The position numbers and the translations under genes are program-made. Source: Alopecurus myosuroides (lineage: Eukaryota; Streptophyta; Magnoliopsida; Poales; Poaceae). From it: 64,000 nt of DNA. The notes under the pieces were generated by a model. That model worked only from the letters and a program-made list of their open reading frames with translations, did no database searches and was not told where the DNA came from. Below, in pieces: positions 35,219 through 45,995 of the stretch. How positions within the stretch are numbered: the first letter of the stretch is position 1; every line of letters begins with the position of its first letter. Location of the stretch: contig CM054057.1 of NCBI GenBank assembly GCA_028641055.1, forward strand, positions 577,372,610 through 577,436,609, read 5' to 3'.

Positions 35219-35577
35219 GTGTTGCTATCCATCTCCATCGACTCCACCGCTATCTTCATGGCCGTTGCTGTCTCCCATGATGAGGAGAGAGTAGTTCTCC
35301 CCTTTGGCCGAGGGCTCTACCGGTAGCTATGTGTTTCATCTCTCTCATGGTGTGATCTTTATGTGATCATGAGCTTTGTAATCTAGTTGAATAAGTGGAT
35401 GTTTCTCTTCATCTATTATGCTACTCAAATGGTTTTGTTATGAGATCTCCGTAGACACTTTGATCACGGTGTAAAGGTGAAAGTGTGTGCACCGTGTGGT
35501 TTAGCATGATATTTATATTTTGTGTTGGATGACCCTATGAAATTGTGGTGTTTGTTTGGAACCATCTAGGTCTCATG
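35219..35577 (+). mobile_element. Athila-type gypsy LTR, left piece
   Basis: From about 35219 the sequence has features of a plus-strand Athila-type LTR: TCTCCCATGATGAGGAGAGA, GGGCTCTACCGGTAGCTATG and ATGTGATCATGAGCTTTG. It is cut at 35577 by the copia insertion and resumes at 60253 after the TCATG duplication. The exact start of the LTR is not defined. Confidence 0.6.
35573..35577 (+). repeat. Left target-site duplication of the copia element
   Basis: TCATG, repeated at 60253-60257. Confidence 0.9.
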
Positions 35578-36672
35578 TGTTGGAAATATGAGCAACTTAC
35601 CACTTAATTTAATTAATAGAAACAGTAGGTAAAGAAAAACTACAATTGCAATAGTCAAACTAGTCATTTGAATATTCAGAGAGTAGACAAAAGGCATGCA
35701 TAGTTTAATCATCTGAATTTCTAGAGAGTAGGCAAAAGGCATGCATAGTCTAGAATCTGGGAAAACAAATCTACTCCAAATGCTAGAACTAGAAACTCTA
35801 GTAGGATCTGAAATATGAGAATGAACAGAAAAGACATGAGCACATACTGGACAGGAGCTGGTGCAGCAACGGGGCCATTGTTGACGTTGTCGCCCATATC
35901 GTCGAAAAGATCGTCGACTTCCGGGAAGAAGTCGTCGTTCGGGAAGATGTCGTTGTCGTCCGTGATGAAGAAGCCAGTAGTCGCGCAGAGCGCTCCCCAA
36001 AAACCTTATCGCCCTTCTCACGTACAGGACTCGAAGTAGCGCAGTTTCGGAGGCCTACTGTCCCGACCGGCGGTGCACGCCGCAGGCCAGGATGGGAAAC
36101 ACTTGAGCGGTGGCGCAAGGCTCCGGAAACAAGAAGGCAGTGTATCTGTTGTGCGTATCTCTGGAGAGGAGCGACCTCTGGTTTTATAGGCACAGAGCAG
36201 GAGCCGAACAGGCCACGCGAGAAGATGAAACGAATTGTTAGGAAGGCAAACAGGCATCAGCCGAAGCTGAGCAGCCTCCGTAATAAAAACCCACTGGGCA
36301 AAACGTTTCAGATTCTTGCGCCTGTTCATAGTTCTAATTCATGCGTGTGGCAAAATAAAGAGAGAGAGGCTCTCGGCTCGAGGCATTCCCGCAACCCGCG
36401 GTGCGTCGTGACGAGGCGAGGCGAGCGGCGGCATCGTCGGAGGAGGAGCGCGCGTGTGTCCAGCTCCTATTCCCTCCTATTCTTTTCTCTTTTACAAGGA
36501 GTGTGAAAACCTCCCCTTATACGCTGCTCCAACTCTCCTTCAACTAGCAATGTGGGACTAAAGTTTTGTCGCACCCCTTGTCTTGCATGAATTGGCCAAG
36601 TGGGTCTCTAGGATTTATTAGGAATTTTGGAATATTAAATGGGTTGGTCAAATCTGTGCCAAAATTTCAACA
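35578..36672 (-). repeat. 3' LTR of the copia element (left-hand copy)
   Basis: 1095 bp, TGTTGGAAATATGAGCAAC to CCAAAATTTCAACA in plus coordinates. A minus-strand TATA box (CTATAAAAC) lies at 36181-36189. The transcribed part contains an open acidic reading frame around 35850-35990, listed among the findings. Confidence 0.95.
36181..36189 (-). promoter_or_regulatory. TATA box of the copia 3' LTR
   Basis: CTATAAAAC on the minus strand within GTGCCTATAAAACCAGAGG. The same sequence is at 59771-59779 in the 5' LTR. Confidence 0.6.
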
Positions 36673-36673
36673 A

Positions 36674-36683
36674 TCCCCCACCA
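36674..36683 (-). promoter_or_regulatory. Polypurine tract of the copia element
   Basis: Minus strand GGTGGGGGAT, immediately before the LTR start TGTTGAAATTTTGG. This is the usual form in Angela/BARE-type elements. The rest of 36684-36770 is the element's 3' noncoding region. Confidence 0.8.
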
Positions 36684-36765
36684 GATCCCAGAGGCACACG
36701 AAATTTGCCTTTGGTTCCAAAACATTGTTTTATATACCGATGCTTCAGTGGAGACTGTGAAGTTG

Positions 36766-36770
36766 AACTT
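36766..36770 (+). repeat. Left target-site duplication of the SIRE/Maximus-like element
   Basis: AACTT, repeated at 49830-49834. Confidence 0.9.
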
Positions 36771-38019
36771 TTAAAGTAAAGTATGGGCACCTAGAGGGGG
36801 GGGGGGTGAATAGGTGCTACGACCAATTTTAATTTTTCTTAAAGTTTAGGCTTGACAAGAAGGTAAATTCTCTAGATTGAGCAACTAATGATGAATTTAC
36901 CTATATGACAAGGCAAGCAACTAATGCAACTAGGACAACAATTAATACAACAAGAACTACAATAAAAGCTACGAGTGCGAGTAAGTAATGAGGGAGGAAA
37001 GAGGTAACCGATGGAAGCACACGGAGACACGATGTATTTCCGAGTTCCTCCTTTTTAGGGGAGTACGTCTCGTTGGAGGGGTGTGAGCTCGCCACGAAGG
37101 CCTACTCAACGCCATAAAGGCCTCACCCTATTCTCCGATGAACTTGCGCCACAAAGGCCTAGTTCACCTCTCACTATTGAACCCCTTTGAGGCGGGGATC
37201 GTATCCTTTACAAACACTTGGGGCACACACCCACAACTTAATTGGGGGCTCCCAAACTCTTCTTGAATCACCACTAGAACAAGAAGCTTAGGTTCTCCAC
37301 AAGAGGAAACCCTAAGCAAAGATCTCTCAAGCAAATGAGAGGGAAATGGAAATCCGGTTGGTGAAGATGTAGATCCGGTGGTCCTCCTTCAATCCTCAAA
37401 GAAACAACGAGTTTGGGTGGAGGAGGAGGGAGATCTTGCTAGTGGGTGAGCTCAATTAATGGTGTCTTCAATGCTGGGAAGAGCTGACCCTTAGAGAGAG
37501 AAGTGAGGCTCTATTTATAGCCTCCATCAAAACTAGCCGTTTTTCAGCCTGATTTCGACCAGCCCGGAAAGGTCCGGAATATTCCGGACCCCCAGAATAA
37601 TCCGGAGCAATCCGGATGGTCACAGAGCATAATCCCGTTGTGGCCGGAATGGCCCCCGGAATATTCCGGATGCCAATAGAACAAAATCCCGTTGAGGCCG
37701 GAATGACCCCGGAATATTCCGGCTGCCGGAATCTTCCGGAATAATCCGGATTGTAACAGAACCTTTTCCCATAGTGAACGGATTATTCCGGATGTATTCC
37801 GGAGCCCGGATTGGCCCGGAATATTCCGGGCTTCCCTTTGAAGCTCTTTTTTTGGCCATGAAAAATCCATTTGATCTTCGATTTCTTCACCATTTCTTTG
37901 ACACCGTATACGTGCTGAATTAAGACCAATTCCTTTGACAAGATAGCACAAACGGTTAGTAGTCTCCTTATGTTGTTAACAAACACACAAAACAACGAGA
38001 TATCGAGAATGCACTTTCA
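36771..38019 (-). repeat. 3' LTR of the SIRE/Maximus-like element
   Basis: Ends TTAAAGTAAAG ... GCACTTTCA in plus coordinates. The first dinucleotide is TT instead of the TG seen in the other LTR, a point change at the very terminus. It is 58 bp longer than the 5' LTR, mainly because one palindrome-containing unit (about 37640-37700) is duplicated. A run of 12 G near 36796 is also longer than in the other LTR. Minus-strand TATA box at 37511-37520. Confidence 0.93.
37560..37835. promoter_or_regulatory. Palindrome array in the LTR promoter region (3' LTR)
   Basis: Repeated CCGG-centred palindromes, several as full CCGGAATATTCCGG, others as TCCGGAATAATCCGGA or half sites, lie directly upstream (on the minus strand) of the TATA box at 37511-37520. 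The matching array in the 5' LTR is 49427-49650, and a third set lies before an internal TATA box at 40614-40746. Confidence 0.75.
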
Positions 38020-38495
38020 ATCTCCCCCTTTTTGGTGTTTGATGACAACATAAAGATTTCACGGGGATAGAACAATATGAACTAAAGAAATGGTGTCCAA
38101 AAAATAGACGGAGTTCTTCCTCGATGTGTGTCGTGAGACACACACTTCATAGGCTTTTCTCCCCCTATGTTTTAAAAACCAAGCCGTCTAAACAAGTTCA
38201 CATAACATGCATAGATAAAGATAGACAATAATAGTACGCATGATAAGTAGCAACATAACCACGGGAAGTGTGACACAAATACGTCACGAGGTTCCACACA
38301 CATAGTACGAAGTTTAAAACGAAGGAAACGAAATAAAGATACCGGAGCACAAGCCTATAAGATCGAAATCAAAAGGCAAAAGACTTGTGCCCCAACCCTT
38401 GCAAAGCCCGTGGAATCCTAATATGGGGAATCATTCTCCCCCTTTGGCATCCAGACGCCAAAAAGGGACAAAGAGTCCACTAACGCCCCAAGAGA
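38020..38495 (-). other. 3' noncoding region and PPT of the SIRE/Maximus-like element
   Basis: The minus strand has AAAAAGGGGGAGA (38021-38033), the polypurine tract, next to the LTR. The remaining bases up to the stop of the extra ORF at 38496 hold no other recognised feature; a second CCCCCT run (about 38430) resembles a duplicate tract. Confidence 0.7.
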
Positions 38496-39924
38496 TCACT
38501 CCATGTCGTCATCTTCTCCATTGCCTTCCTCATCATTCTCCTCTTCCTCATCTTCAGCATCACGTCCTCCAAGTCTAGCAGCATCAAAGTCGTCTTCATC
38601 ATCAAAATACTCCTCCTCATCAACATCCGCTGGAGGAACCCCGAAGTAGAAGTCATCATCATGGATCTCGGGCATCTCAACGGGGACAAGATCAGCAGCA
38701 GCAAGATAGGAAGGATCGGCAGGCACGTCAAAACCAGCAGCTCTGCGGTCGGCGTTCTGAATACGCCTAGTCTCCTTGGCCAACTCCCGAGCCTCATGGG
38801 CAATGGACCTAGTGTCCTTGCACATGTTGAACATAGACTTGAAGAATTTTGCAATTCCACTAGAGGGACCCTCAGGAGTGCCACTGGAGGAAGCAGAAGG
38901 AGTGGCCGTGGGGGACTTGGAGTTTCCCTTAGCAAACTCCGGAATCTCATCACCATTGATCAACCGAGGAGCCATCTTCTTGCACTTGACCACCTCATAG
39001 TTTTCCATGACTTCAATCCCCACCTTGGCATTTATGAACTTCTGAATAAGTGGGCCATAGGCGGGCTTCCTCTTCTCCATGACCCCTAGGCAAATATCTC
39101 GGTAGATGAAGTCCATCACATCAATCCTCCTTTGGTTCTTAGGCCTAGTGAGGAACATGAGGTTCACCATGAAGGCCCTCATAGCGGAGAAATCACCGGC
39201 CTTGATCACAATGGAGGCACGGAAGATCTTGGAGAGAAAGTTGTAGTAAGGGTACATGTTTGAGTTGAAAGGCTTAGTCTTGCCTTTGACATTGGGAGGA
39301 TAGCAAAAGTCCAGGCTAGAGATGTCATACTCTGGGGCTTCATGAATCTTGTAGCCATGATCAGCATAGGTGGCAGTACAGGTGTAACCCAAGGCCTCAA
39401 CAAACTCAGACAAGTTACTTGTGATCTTCTCCTCCCCACACATCCAAGTCATGGAGCGCCGGGCATCACCCGTGGCGTGGAGAGTGCAATAGAACTGAGC
39501 AATCAACTGAGGACAATACTCACTCTTAGTGTTGTCAAACAGAGGAATCAAGCCAAGCTTCTCCAGACAAGCATGCACATGGCGGAGCTCTGAGTTCTTG
39601 TACCTATTATAGACGGCCATGTCAACCTGAGCTTGCACACAAGTAAGAGGCTGCTGGGTAGAATAGAACTCGTCCAACACTTGAACTGCAGATTTGTCCA
39701 GAACCGAGGATCCTCACAGGTGGAATCAAGAAAGCGGTACGAGTTCTTCCGCTTGATGAACTTCCACTGAGGAATAGAGCATTCTTTCAGATCAATATCG
39801 GGAACCCTCTCAGTATTATCATCATCACGAGATGCCCCACGAGAACCGGAAGAGCGACCCCTAACAGGGCGAGCACCCCTCACAATAGTTTGCTTCCTTT
39901 TCTGACCAGTACGAGCTCCAGGAC
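38496..39924 (-). pseudogene. Extra 3' ORF (envelope position), putative plant transposon protein, exon 2
   Basis: On the minus strand the exon starts at 39924 after the acceptor CTATTCTCAG and reads PGARTGQKRKQTIVRGARPV, a basic N-terminus, then IPQWKFIKRKNSYRFLDS. Near 39690 a one-base shift moves the frame to VLDEFYSTQQPLTCVQAQVD and on to 394 open codons. A segment with LIAQFYCTLHATG, then RSMTWMCGEEKITSNLSEFV matches the 'putative plant transposon protein' domain (PF20167 type). After about residue 270 of the open part it turns Ser/Pro-rich, then strongly acidic (DEEEYFDDEDDFDAA). No signal peptide or membrane helix is evident, so an envelope role is not supported by the sequence. Function is unknown. 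Except for one frameshift the gene is intact. Confidence 0.75.
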
Positions 39925-40033
39925 CTGAGAATAGAGGATAAATGAGTAGCAAAGATAAGTGAATATGCCATACGGGTCAAAGGAACGCCAAAATGTTTGG
40001 TTTAGTGCAAAAACTCGAATTTCTGGCAGCATC

Positions 40034-40125
40034 CAGAACATTCCGGAATGGTCCGGATTATTCCGGCTGGGCCGGAATGGTCCAGAATATTCCGGCTGGG
40101 CTGGAATTTTCCGGAAAATTCCGGG
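40034..40125. repeat. CCGGAATATTCC-type palindrome array in the intron of the extra ORF
   Basis: ACATTCCGGAATGGTCCGG, GGCCGGAATGGTCCAG, AATATTCCGGCTGGGC and TTTTCCGGAAAATTCCGGG follow each other within 92 bp. It lies inside the predicted intron 39925-40449 and resembles the arrays upstream of both TATA boxes. Confidence 0.75.
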
Positions 40126-40449
40126 CTCCTCGATTTGATTCGAGGAACTGCCCAAAACTTCGATTTTTTGACTCAACAACTAAACCAAACATCAAGGGAT
40201 ACCAAAAAGATGAACCTAAAGTAGATCTACGTGCTGGAAGTTGTGGGATGGTCACGATCTACGATTTGGATCTAAGTCTAGATTTGTTGAGTGGTTAGAC
40301 TAGATCAAAGATAACATGGCATCTAGGTAGTGATTGGCAAGAAGAACACATTGATAGAACTTGGAACTAGATCAAACCCTAGTTGAGATTGCATCTAGAG
40401 CCAAAATCAACCAATCAAAACGAGAAATAAGAGATGCCAAACAACATAC

Positions 40450-40456
40450 CGTCCAT
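40450..40456 (-). CDS. Tiny first coding exon of the extra 3' ORF
   Basis: Minus strand ATGGACG followed by the donor GTATGT at 40449. Joining to the acceptor at 39925 gives ATG GAC GGT CCT GGA in frame with the large exon. The upstream leader (about 40457-40565) lies behind a TATA box at 40594-40603. Start and intron are predicted from consensus signals and frame only. Confidence 0.5.
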
Positions 40457-40593
40457 GGGGAAGTCCTTGTCCAAAGGAGGGATCCAACAATCCTCCCTAG
40501 GGGCAACGGGGACGAAATCGACGAACAAAGGCGGCTAGGGCACGGGAGGAGAGAAAGAAGTGGAGGAAAACCGTCCACCCGTGCATGCGGGGG

Positions 40594-40603
40594 TATTTAT
40601 AGA
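40594..40603 (-). promoter_or_regulatory. Internal TATA box before the extra ORF
   Basis: CTATAAATAC on the minus strand, about 140 bp upstream of the predicted ATG at 40456. It nearly equals the LTR TATA (CTATAAATAG at 37511-37520 and 49375-49384) and has the same type of palindrome array upstream. Confidence 0.6.
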
Positions 40604-40613
40604 GGAAAACTGC

Positions 40614-40746
40614 CCATCCGGAATGGTCCGGAAATTTCCGGGGGCCGGAATATTCCGGTGAATTCCGGAGTTCCGGAATGGTCTGGAAAAATCCGGATAG
40701 CCGGAAAATTCCGGCAGAAGCAGCAAACAGCTCCAAATTTTCCGGA
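40614..40746. promoter_or_regulatory. Palindrome array upstream of the internal TATA box
   Basis: CATCCGGAATGGTCCGGAAA, GGCCGGAATATTCCGGTG, AATTCCGGAGTTCCGG, AATCCGGATAGCCGG, AAAATTCCGGCAG and TTTTCCGGAGG lie within about 130 bp. Position relative to TATA mirrors that in the LTRs. Confidence 0.7.
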
Positions 40747-41201
40747 GGGCGAGTTTTGAAAGGCTAGGAACGAAGTGTTGATGTGTGGAGTATGACATAT
40801 GCATAGATGAATATGAGAGAGGACAAATAGAGCAAAACAAAAGGGGTTAGGTTTCCTAGTCTTACTTCTCGGGGAAAAACAAATAAGATCGAAATAGCAA
40901 CGAGAAGTAGTATTCGGAAGGAAAAACACAATAACCACAAGATATCCAACTAAGAACCAACTCTTCACGTGGGAAGAGGTTGGTGGCCTAAGCCACCACG
41001 TAAGAGTTCATGGTATGCAACCGCGAAGATATATCTTGGGGCATTGCCAATACTCAACATTGAAGCTCACAATTCAACATTAGAAATAGAGAGATAACAA
41101 TGAAATTTTTGCTATGGGCATAATGGGGGGAGGGAGAACCCAATGTGTTAGGATAACACTCCCCCTATGTCCATGCCTACACCTAAGCTCAAACACGTTT
41201 C

Positions 41202-42530
41202 TGTTGGAACGCGTAGAGATAAACAAAACTTTTCCTACGCAATGCTTCCAAGATCTAGCCAAGGTAGAAGGCCACGAGTATTACCACTAGACGCGCAGGT
41301 GCGGATTATCGATGCAGCGCGTCGGGGCAGTGCAGTCCCACGATCCGGTCCGGCCGATCCAATCCCTCGAACGTCGAAGTGTTGAACGTACAACACCTCT
41401 GCCGGTATCCACACGTACGAGGAGGAGCTCCGACGGCAGACTGCTAGGTCTGGTGCGACGGCTGGACTGAGTGGGGCTAGGGTTCCCAACGCATGGGAGA
41501 GTGGACTAACGTGCCCGCTGGGCAACCTGCGCCCCTCTTTATATAGCGTATGGTAATGGGCTGCACAACACTTGTGGCCCATTCCCTCTGTGAGTCCGAC
41601 TCACTAACTCAGTCCATTTTCGGTTCGGGTCCAACCCAACCAATACTTGCTCCCGCTCTTAAGTGTGCGACCCTGCAGGCTCATGGCGACTTGGACACGA
41701 TTGGAGTCCAACTCCCAATCGATCAATCGGTAGCGGCTCCTAGCAGAACGTGCCGACTCCCAAGTACCATTGAGTCATGACGACATACCTTTCAATGTGA
41801 TATTCATCTTAGTCCCTTTTGCCTCACGATATACCTTGTCGAACTATAGGCGATTTATCGTCATCCCTTAAATAGTTCAACTCTCTTCTCGATCCGTGAT
41901 TTGTGATTCACTTGACTAACTCTTAGTCAACAGACACAGTTAACACTTAACTGAGTTGCGCATGGCCATGCTTCCTGAATCATATCACTCGAGAGGGCCC
42001 AGAGAATATCTCTCCATTCGGAGGGGCAAAATCCCATCTTTATTATCCACATCACGCAGTTTGCTTCTCATTCGACCCGAACTCTGCCTTTATAGTTGCC
42101 TTGTCACAGAACAACGTTTGAAAGAACCTAAGTCGGTGATCCACAACTCGGATTGTGCGACAACCTCAGGTCTAAGGATTACATTGATTGAGACATGCAA
42201 ATGACGACTTGATCGTTGCATCTCAATGTGGGTCGGTCCGACTTGCTAAACTCTTTAGCCAAGTCCGTGAACGTTGGAATGGCATCACCATGCCCATGAC
42301 AAGTGGAACCATGTCATCAGCCAACACTCACATTAGTCTAGGGTGTGTGTCCAACACAACCTTAATGACCAAGGACAATCTAGTATGAACAACATGAATA
42401 TATAGTTCCACAATCGAAGCACATATTCAATGACATATATCAGATGTTCAAAACAAGGACAACTTAATAACTTTATGAATACAGTGGGAATTACATCATA
42501 CATGATTGCCTCTAGGGCATATTGCCAACA
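41202..42530 (-). mobile_element. Solo LTR of an Angela/BARE-type copia element
   Basis: 1329 bp, plus-coordinate ends TGTTGGAACGCG and GCCAACA, with perfect TSD GTTTC at 41197-41201 and 42531-42535. On the minus strand it starts TGTTGGCAATATGCCCTAGA, close to the start of BARE/Angela/WIS LTRs (TGTTGGAAATATGCCCTAGA). There is no interior or second LTR, so it probably formed by LTR-LTR recombination. It lies just after the RT-RNase H stop of the SIRE/Maximus-like element. ORFs within it are not coding. Confidence 0.9.
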
Positions 42531-42560
42531 GTTTCATCTATAGGGGTGTGTGCAAGATCT

Positions 42561-44720
42561 TCAAGTCAAACTCCTAGAATCAATCACATTTAGTTCATTC
42601 CTCAAGAACAAGAATCTTGCATCGTCAAGTGGCTTCATGAAAATATTCGCAAGATTGTCCTTGGTGGGCACATAAGGTAGTGCAATGTCTCCTCTTGCCA
42701 CATGGTCACGGATGAAGTGGTGGCGGATCTCAATGTGTTTGGTCCTTGTATGTTGCACCGGATTGTATGCAATTTTGATGGCACTTTCATTGTCACACAA
42801 AATAGGCACCTTATCCAAATGAAATCCATACTCCTTGAGAGTTTGCCTCATCCATAACAATTGAGTGCATGCACTTGCGGTGGCAACATACTCGGCTTCG
42901 GCGGTGGAGAGGGATATGCAATTTTGCTTCTTGGAAGACCAACTCACTAGGGACCTACCAAGAAATTGGCAAGCCCCGGAGGTAGACTTCCTATCATCTT
43001 GATCACCCGCCCAATCGGAATCCGTATATCCATTGAGAGAAAATTGTGCCCCCTTTGGGTACCACAAACCAAATCTTGGGGTATGAACCAAATAACGAAA
43101 GATCCTATGGACCGCCATCAAATGGCTATCCTTAGGAGCCGCTTGATACCTTGCACACACACCTACACTCAAAACGATATCGGGCCTAGATGCACAAAGA
43201 TAGATCAAAGAACCAGTCATAGAACGATACAGCTTTTGATCCACATCCTTACTCCCTTTTGGATTACGAGATAGATGGCACTTGACTTGCATAGGAGATG
43301 TCTTGATCTTAGCATCTTGAAAATTAAACCTCTTGATCATATCTTGGGTAAACTTGGCTTGAGAAATGAAAGTCCCACGAGCCAATTGCTTGATCTCAAA
43401 GCCAAGGAAGAATTTAAGCTCACCCATCATAGACATCTCGAACCTGTCAGTCATAAGCTTAGAGAACTCATCATTGAAAGCTTGGTTAGTTGAGCCAAAG
43501 ATGATATCGTCCACATATAGTTGGAATATGAAAAGCTCTCCCTTTACTCTCTTGGTAAAGAGAGTGGGGTCAATCTTCCCAACTTCGAAACCACGATCAT
43601 CTAACAACTCCCTAAGGTGCTCATACCAAGCACGAGGTGCTTGTTTGAGACCATAGAGAGCCTTGTCAAGTTTGTAAACGTGGTTAGGAAAGTTGAGATT
43701 CTCGAACCCCGGAGGTTGCTTAACATATACCTCCTCTTTTAGTGGACCATTCAAGAAAGCACTTTTCACATCCATTTGTTGTAATTTGAAATTATGAGAG
43801 GATGCATAAGCAAGGAGGATACTGATGGACTCAAGGCGAGCCACGGGTGCGTAGGTTTCATCAAAGTCAATGCCTTCAACTTGGGTGTAACCTTGAGCAA
43901 CCAATCTTGACTTGTTCCTAATGAAAATGCCATGCTCATCTTGCTTGTTCTTGAAAATACACTTAGTGCCAATAACATTGTGGCAATCCTTGGGCTTCTC
44001 AACCAATCTCCAAACTTTGTTGCGCTCAAAATTATTGAGCTCATCATGCATAGCTTCAACCCAATCGGAGTCCGCAAGAGCTTCATACACTTTCTTAGGC
44101 TCCACCATAGAGATATGAGCTTGATGCTCACAAAAATGAGCCAATTTCCTTCTTGTAGATCTTCTAGTTTGAACATCCTCCAAGACCTTGTCGTCTTGGG
44201 CATCAATTTGCTTCAAAGCTCTTCTTATCCTTTTGATGCGACGGGCTTCGATCTCCTCATTATTACGAGGAGGAATCACTTGATCATCTTGATCATTTGG
44301 GTCCCCATCTTGACCAACTTGGCCTAGATCATCATCATCATCATCATCATCAACAACATCTTCAACACTAACTTCAACTTGAGGAGAGGATGAAGAAGAT
44401 GGTTGATCTTGGCCTTGATCTTGACACGCATTAGTGAGAGGAGTGGGTACGACTTGCGGAGTCACTTGATCAATGAGAGGAGGGTCTTGAACATGTTCTT
44501 GGTTAGGTGTAATAGTTGGCTCCTTGGCTTGATCTTCTAATGTAGAGGAGGGCTCCACTTGAGTAGAGCATAGTCCTTCTCGAGTCGCCATAAGGTGTCC
44601 CTCGATGGGGCGGACAAATCCCACACCCATCCTTCCTATGGCTTCTTGAGGCATTTCAACATCTACATTAGAAACATGGAATTGCGCCACTTGGGAGCCG
44701 TCATTTTCCTCGAACACCAC
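42561..44720 (-). CDS. pol: Reverse transcriptase-RNase H, SIRE/Maximus-like copia
   Basis: 719 open codons on the minus strand. The first 190 residues are a low-complexity linker with a poly-Asp run encoded by a GAT repeat (44330-44352). RT follows: [16 protein letters not shown], then [31 protein letters not shown], the active site [12 protein letters not shown] (YVDD) and the [13 protein letters not shown] motif. RNase H follows ([42 protein letters not shown]). It ends [15 protein letters not shown], where TKPL is usual. In life it is the C-terminal part of the gag-pol polyprotein and copies element RNA to DNA in particles. A stop at about 44723 separates it from integrase, so the open frame is only a fragment of pol. 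Confidence 0.9.
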   Translation of the reverse strand: MVFEENDGSQVAQFHVSNVDVEMPQEAIGRMGVGFVRPIEGHLMATREGLCSTQVEPSSTLEDQAKEPTITPNQEHVQDPPLIDQVTPQVVPTPLTNACQDQGQDQPSSSSSPQVEVSVEDVVDDDDDDDDLGQVGQDGDPNDQDDQVIPPRNNEEIEARRIKRIRRALKQIDAQDDKVLEDVQTRRSTRRKLAHFCEHQAHISMVEPKKVYEALADSDWVEAMHDELNNFERNKVWRLVEKPKDCHNVIGTKCIFKNKQDEHGIFIRNKSRLVAQGYTQVEGIDFDETYAPVARLESISILLAYASSHNFKLQQMDVKSAFLNGPLKEEVYVKQPPGFENLNFPNHVYKLDKALYGLKQAPRAWYEHLRELLDDRGFEVGKIDPTLFTKRVKGELFIFQLYVDDIIFGSTNQAFNDEFSKLMTDRFEMSMMGELKFFLGFEIKQLARGTFISQAKFTQDMIKRFNFQDAKIKTSPMQVKCHLSRNPKGSKDVDQKLYRSMTGSLIYLCASRPDIVLSVGVCARYQAAPKDSHLMAVHRIFRYLVHTPRFGLWYPKGAQFSLNGYTDSDWAGDQDDRKSTSGACQFLGRSLVSWSSKKQNCISLSTAEAEYVATASACTQLLWMRQTLKEYGFHLDKVPILCDNESAIKIAYNPVQHTRTKHIEIRHHFIRDHVARGDIALPYVPTKDNLANIFMKPLDDARFLFLRNELNVIDSRSLT

Positions 44721-44723
44721 ACT

Positions 44724-45970
44724 TCAAGATTCTATGACAATCCGTGAGGATTTGTCATAGACTCTATAAGTGTGGGATTCGGCACCGTAACCAACAAAGA
44801 TACCCTCAATAGTTTTGGATTGAAATTTAGAAAACCTAATACCCTTGATCAAATAGAAGCACTTACAACCGAATACACGGAAGTAGGAGACGTTGGGCTT
44901 GTTGCCGGTGAGGATCTCATAAGGGGTCTTGTCCAAGCCTTTGCGGATGTAGAGGCGGTTGGAGGAGTGGCATGCGGTGGATATGGCCTCGGCCCATAAA
45001 TATTGGGGAGAAGACTACTCCGCCAACATGGTCCTTGCCATATCCAAGAGAGTGCGATTCTTCCTTTCGGCAACACCATTTTGTTGAGGAGTGTAAGTGG
45101 CGGAGTATTGATGACGAATTCCTTCTTCACTAAGAAATTAATTCAATGTATAGTTCTTAAACTCCAAGCCATTATCACTCCTAATAGCCATGATTTGCAC
45201 ATTGTGTTGACGTTGCACTTTGTTGGAGAAGTCGAGATGGTTTGTTGAGTTTCACTCTTGCACTTGAAGAAATAAACCCAAGTGTATCTTGAATAATCAT
45301 CGACAATCACCAAGCAATACTTCTTGCCGCCAAGACTTGCCTCGGGCACGTCACCAAAGAGATCAACATGGAGGAGATCCAAGATCCTCTTTGATGAGAT
45401 GATAGTCTTGGCCTTGTGCACGATGTCATGCATCTTTTCTTCAACACACGACCTACAAACGCGATCCTTTGCAAAGGAAACATTTTCTTTTAGTCCAACA
45501 ATAAGGCCACCTTTGTGAAGACTTTGCAAAGTTCTCATGTTGACATGGGATAGGCGGCGATGCCACAACCATCCCAAGTCCGCCTTCCCGAAAAGACACA
45601 TTGCTTGAGAGTTGGTTGACTTCGAAAAGTCCACCACGAACAACTCATTTTCAACATGTCCCACGTGAGCGACGTCAAGAGTCTTGCTCCTCAAAAGGAC
45701 CACAATATTACCATCGAAAAATACGGAAAAACCCATCTTTCCAAGAGAGCGGACAGAAAGTAAATTGTAACCAAGGGATTCGACAAGCATGACGTTCACG
45801 ATAGTTATATCGGGAGCCACCACAACCTTGCCGAACCCGGATACCTTAGACTTGGACGAGTCTCCATAAGTGACGGTTGCTTGGATGTCATTTGGTCGCA
45901 ACTCCGTCACAAGCTCTTTGCTTCCGGTCATATGATTAGTGCATCCACTATCGAGAATCCATTTAGTCCC
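44724..45970 (-). pseudogene. pol: Protease end and integrase, SIRE/Maximus-like copia
   Basis: Minus strand. The protease site WILDSGCTNHMTG (near 45950) follows a stop around 45990. Then the GAG-pre-integrase region (LWHRRLSHVNMRTLQSL ... CRSCVEEK) and the start of the integrase core (CLVIVDDYSRYTWVYFFK, about 45300) are open. A frameshift near 45235 and a stop near 45140 break the core; other frames still give the second D (SDNG) and the E motif ([15 protein letters not shown], about 45070). The C-terminal domain (KTPYEILTGNKP ... FRVFGCKCF) is at 44724-44936. Integrase would insert the DNA copy into the genome; this one cannot be made intact. Confidence 0.85.
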
Positions 45971-45995
45971 ACCGGAAGCATAGCCCTACAAGAGA

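Noticed and set aside
37560..37835. CRISPR array or satellite DNA
   Set aside because: The palindromes are short, unevenly spaced and lack unique spacers of constant length; they sit in a plant LTR promoter.
38661..39593. Plus-strand ORFs opposite the extra 3' ORF
   Set aside because: Shadows of the 394-codon minus-strand frame; no domain character.
38496..39924. Envelope glycoprotein
   Set aside because: No signal peptide, transmembrane helix or furin-like site is visible; position alone does not support it.
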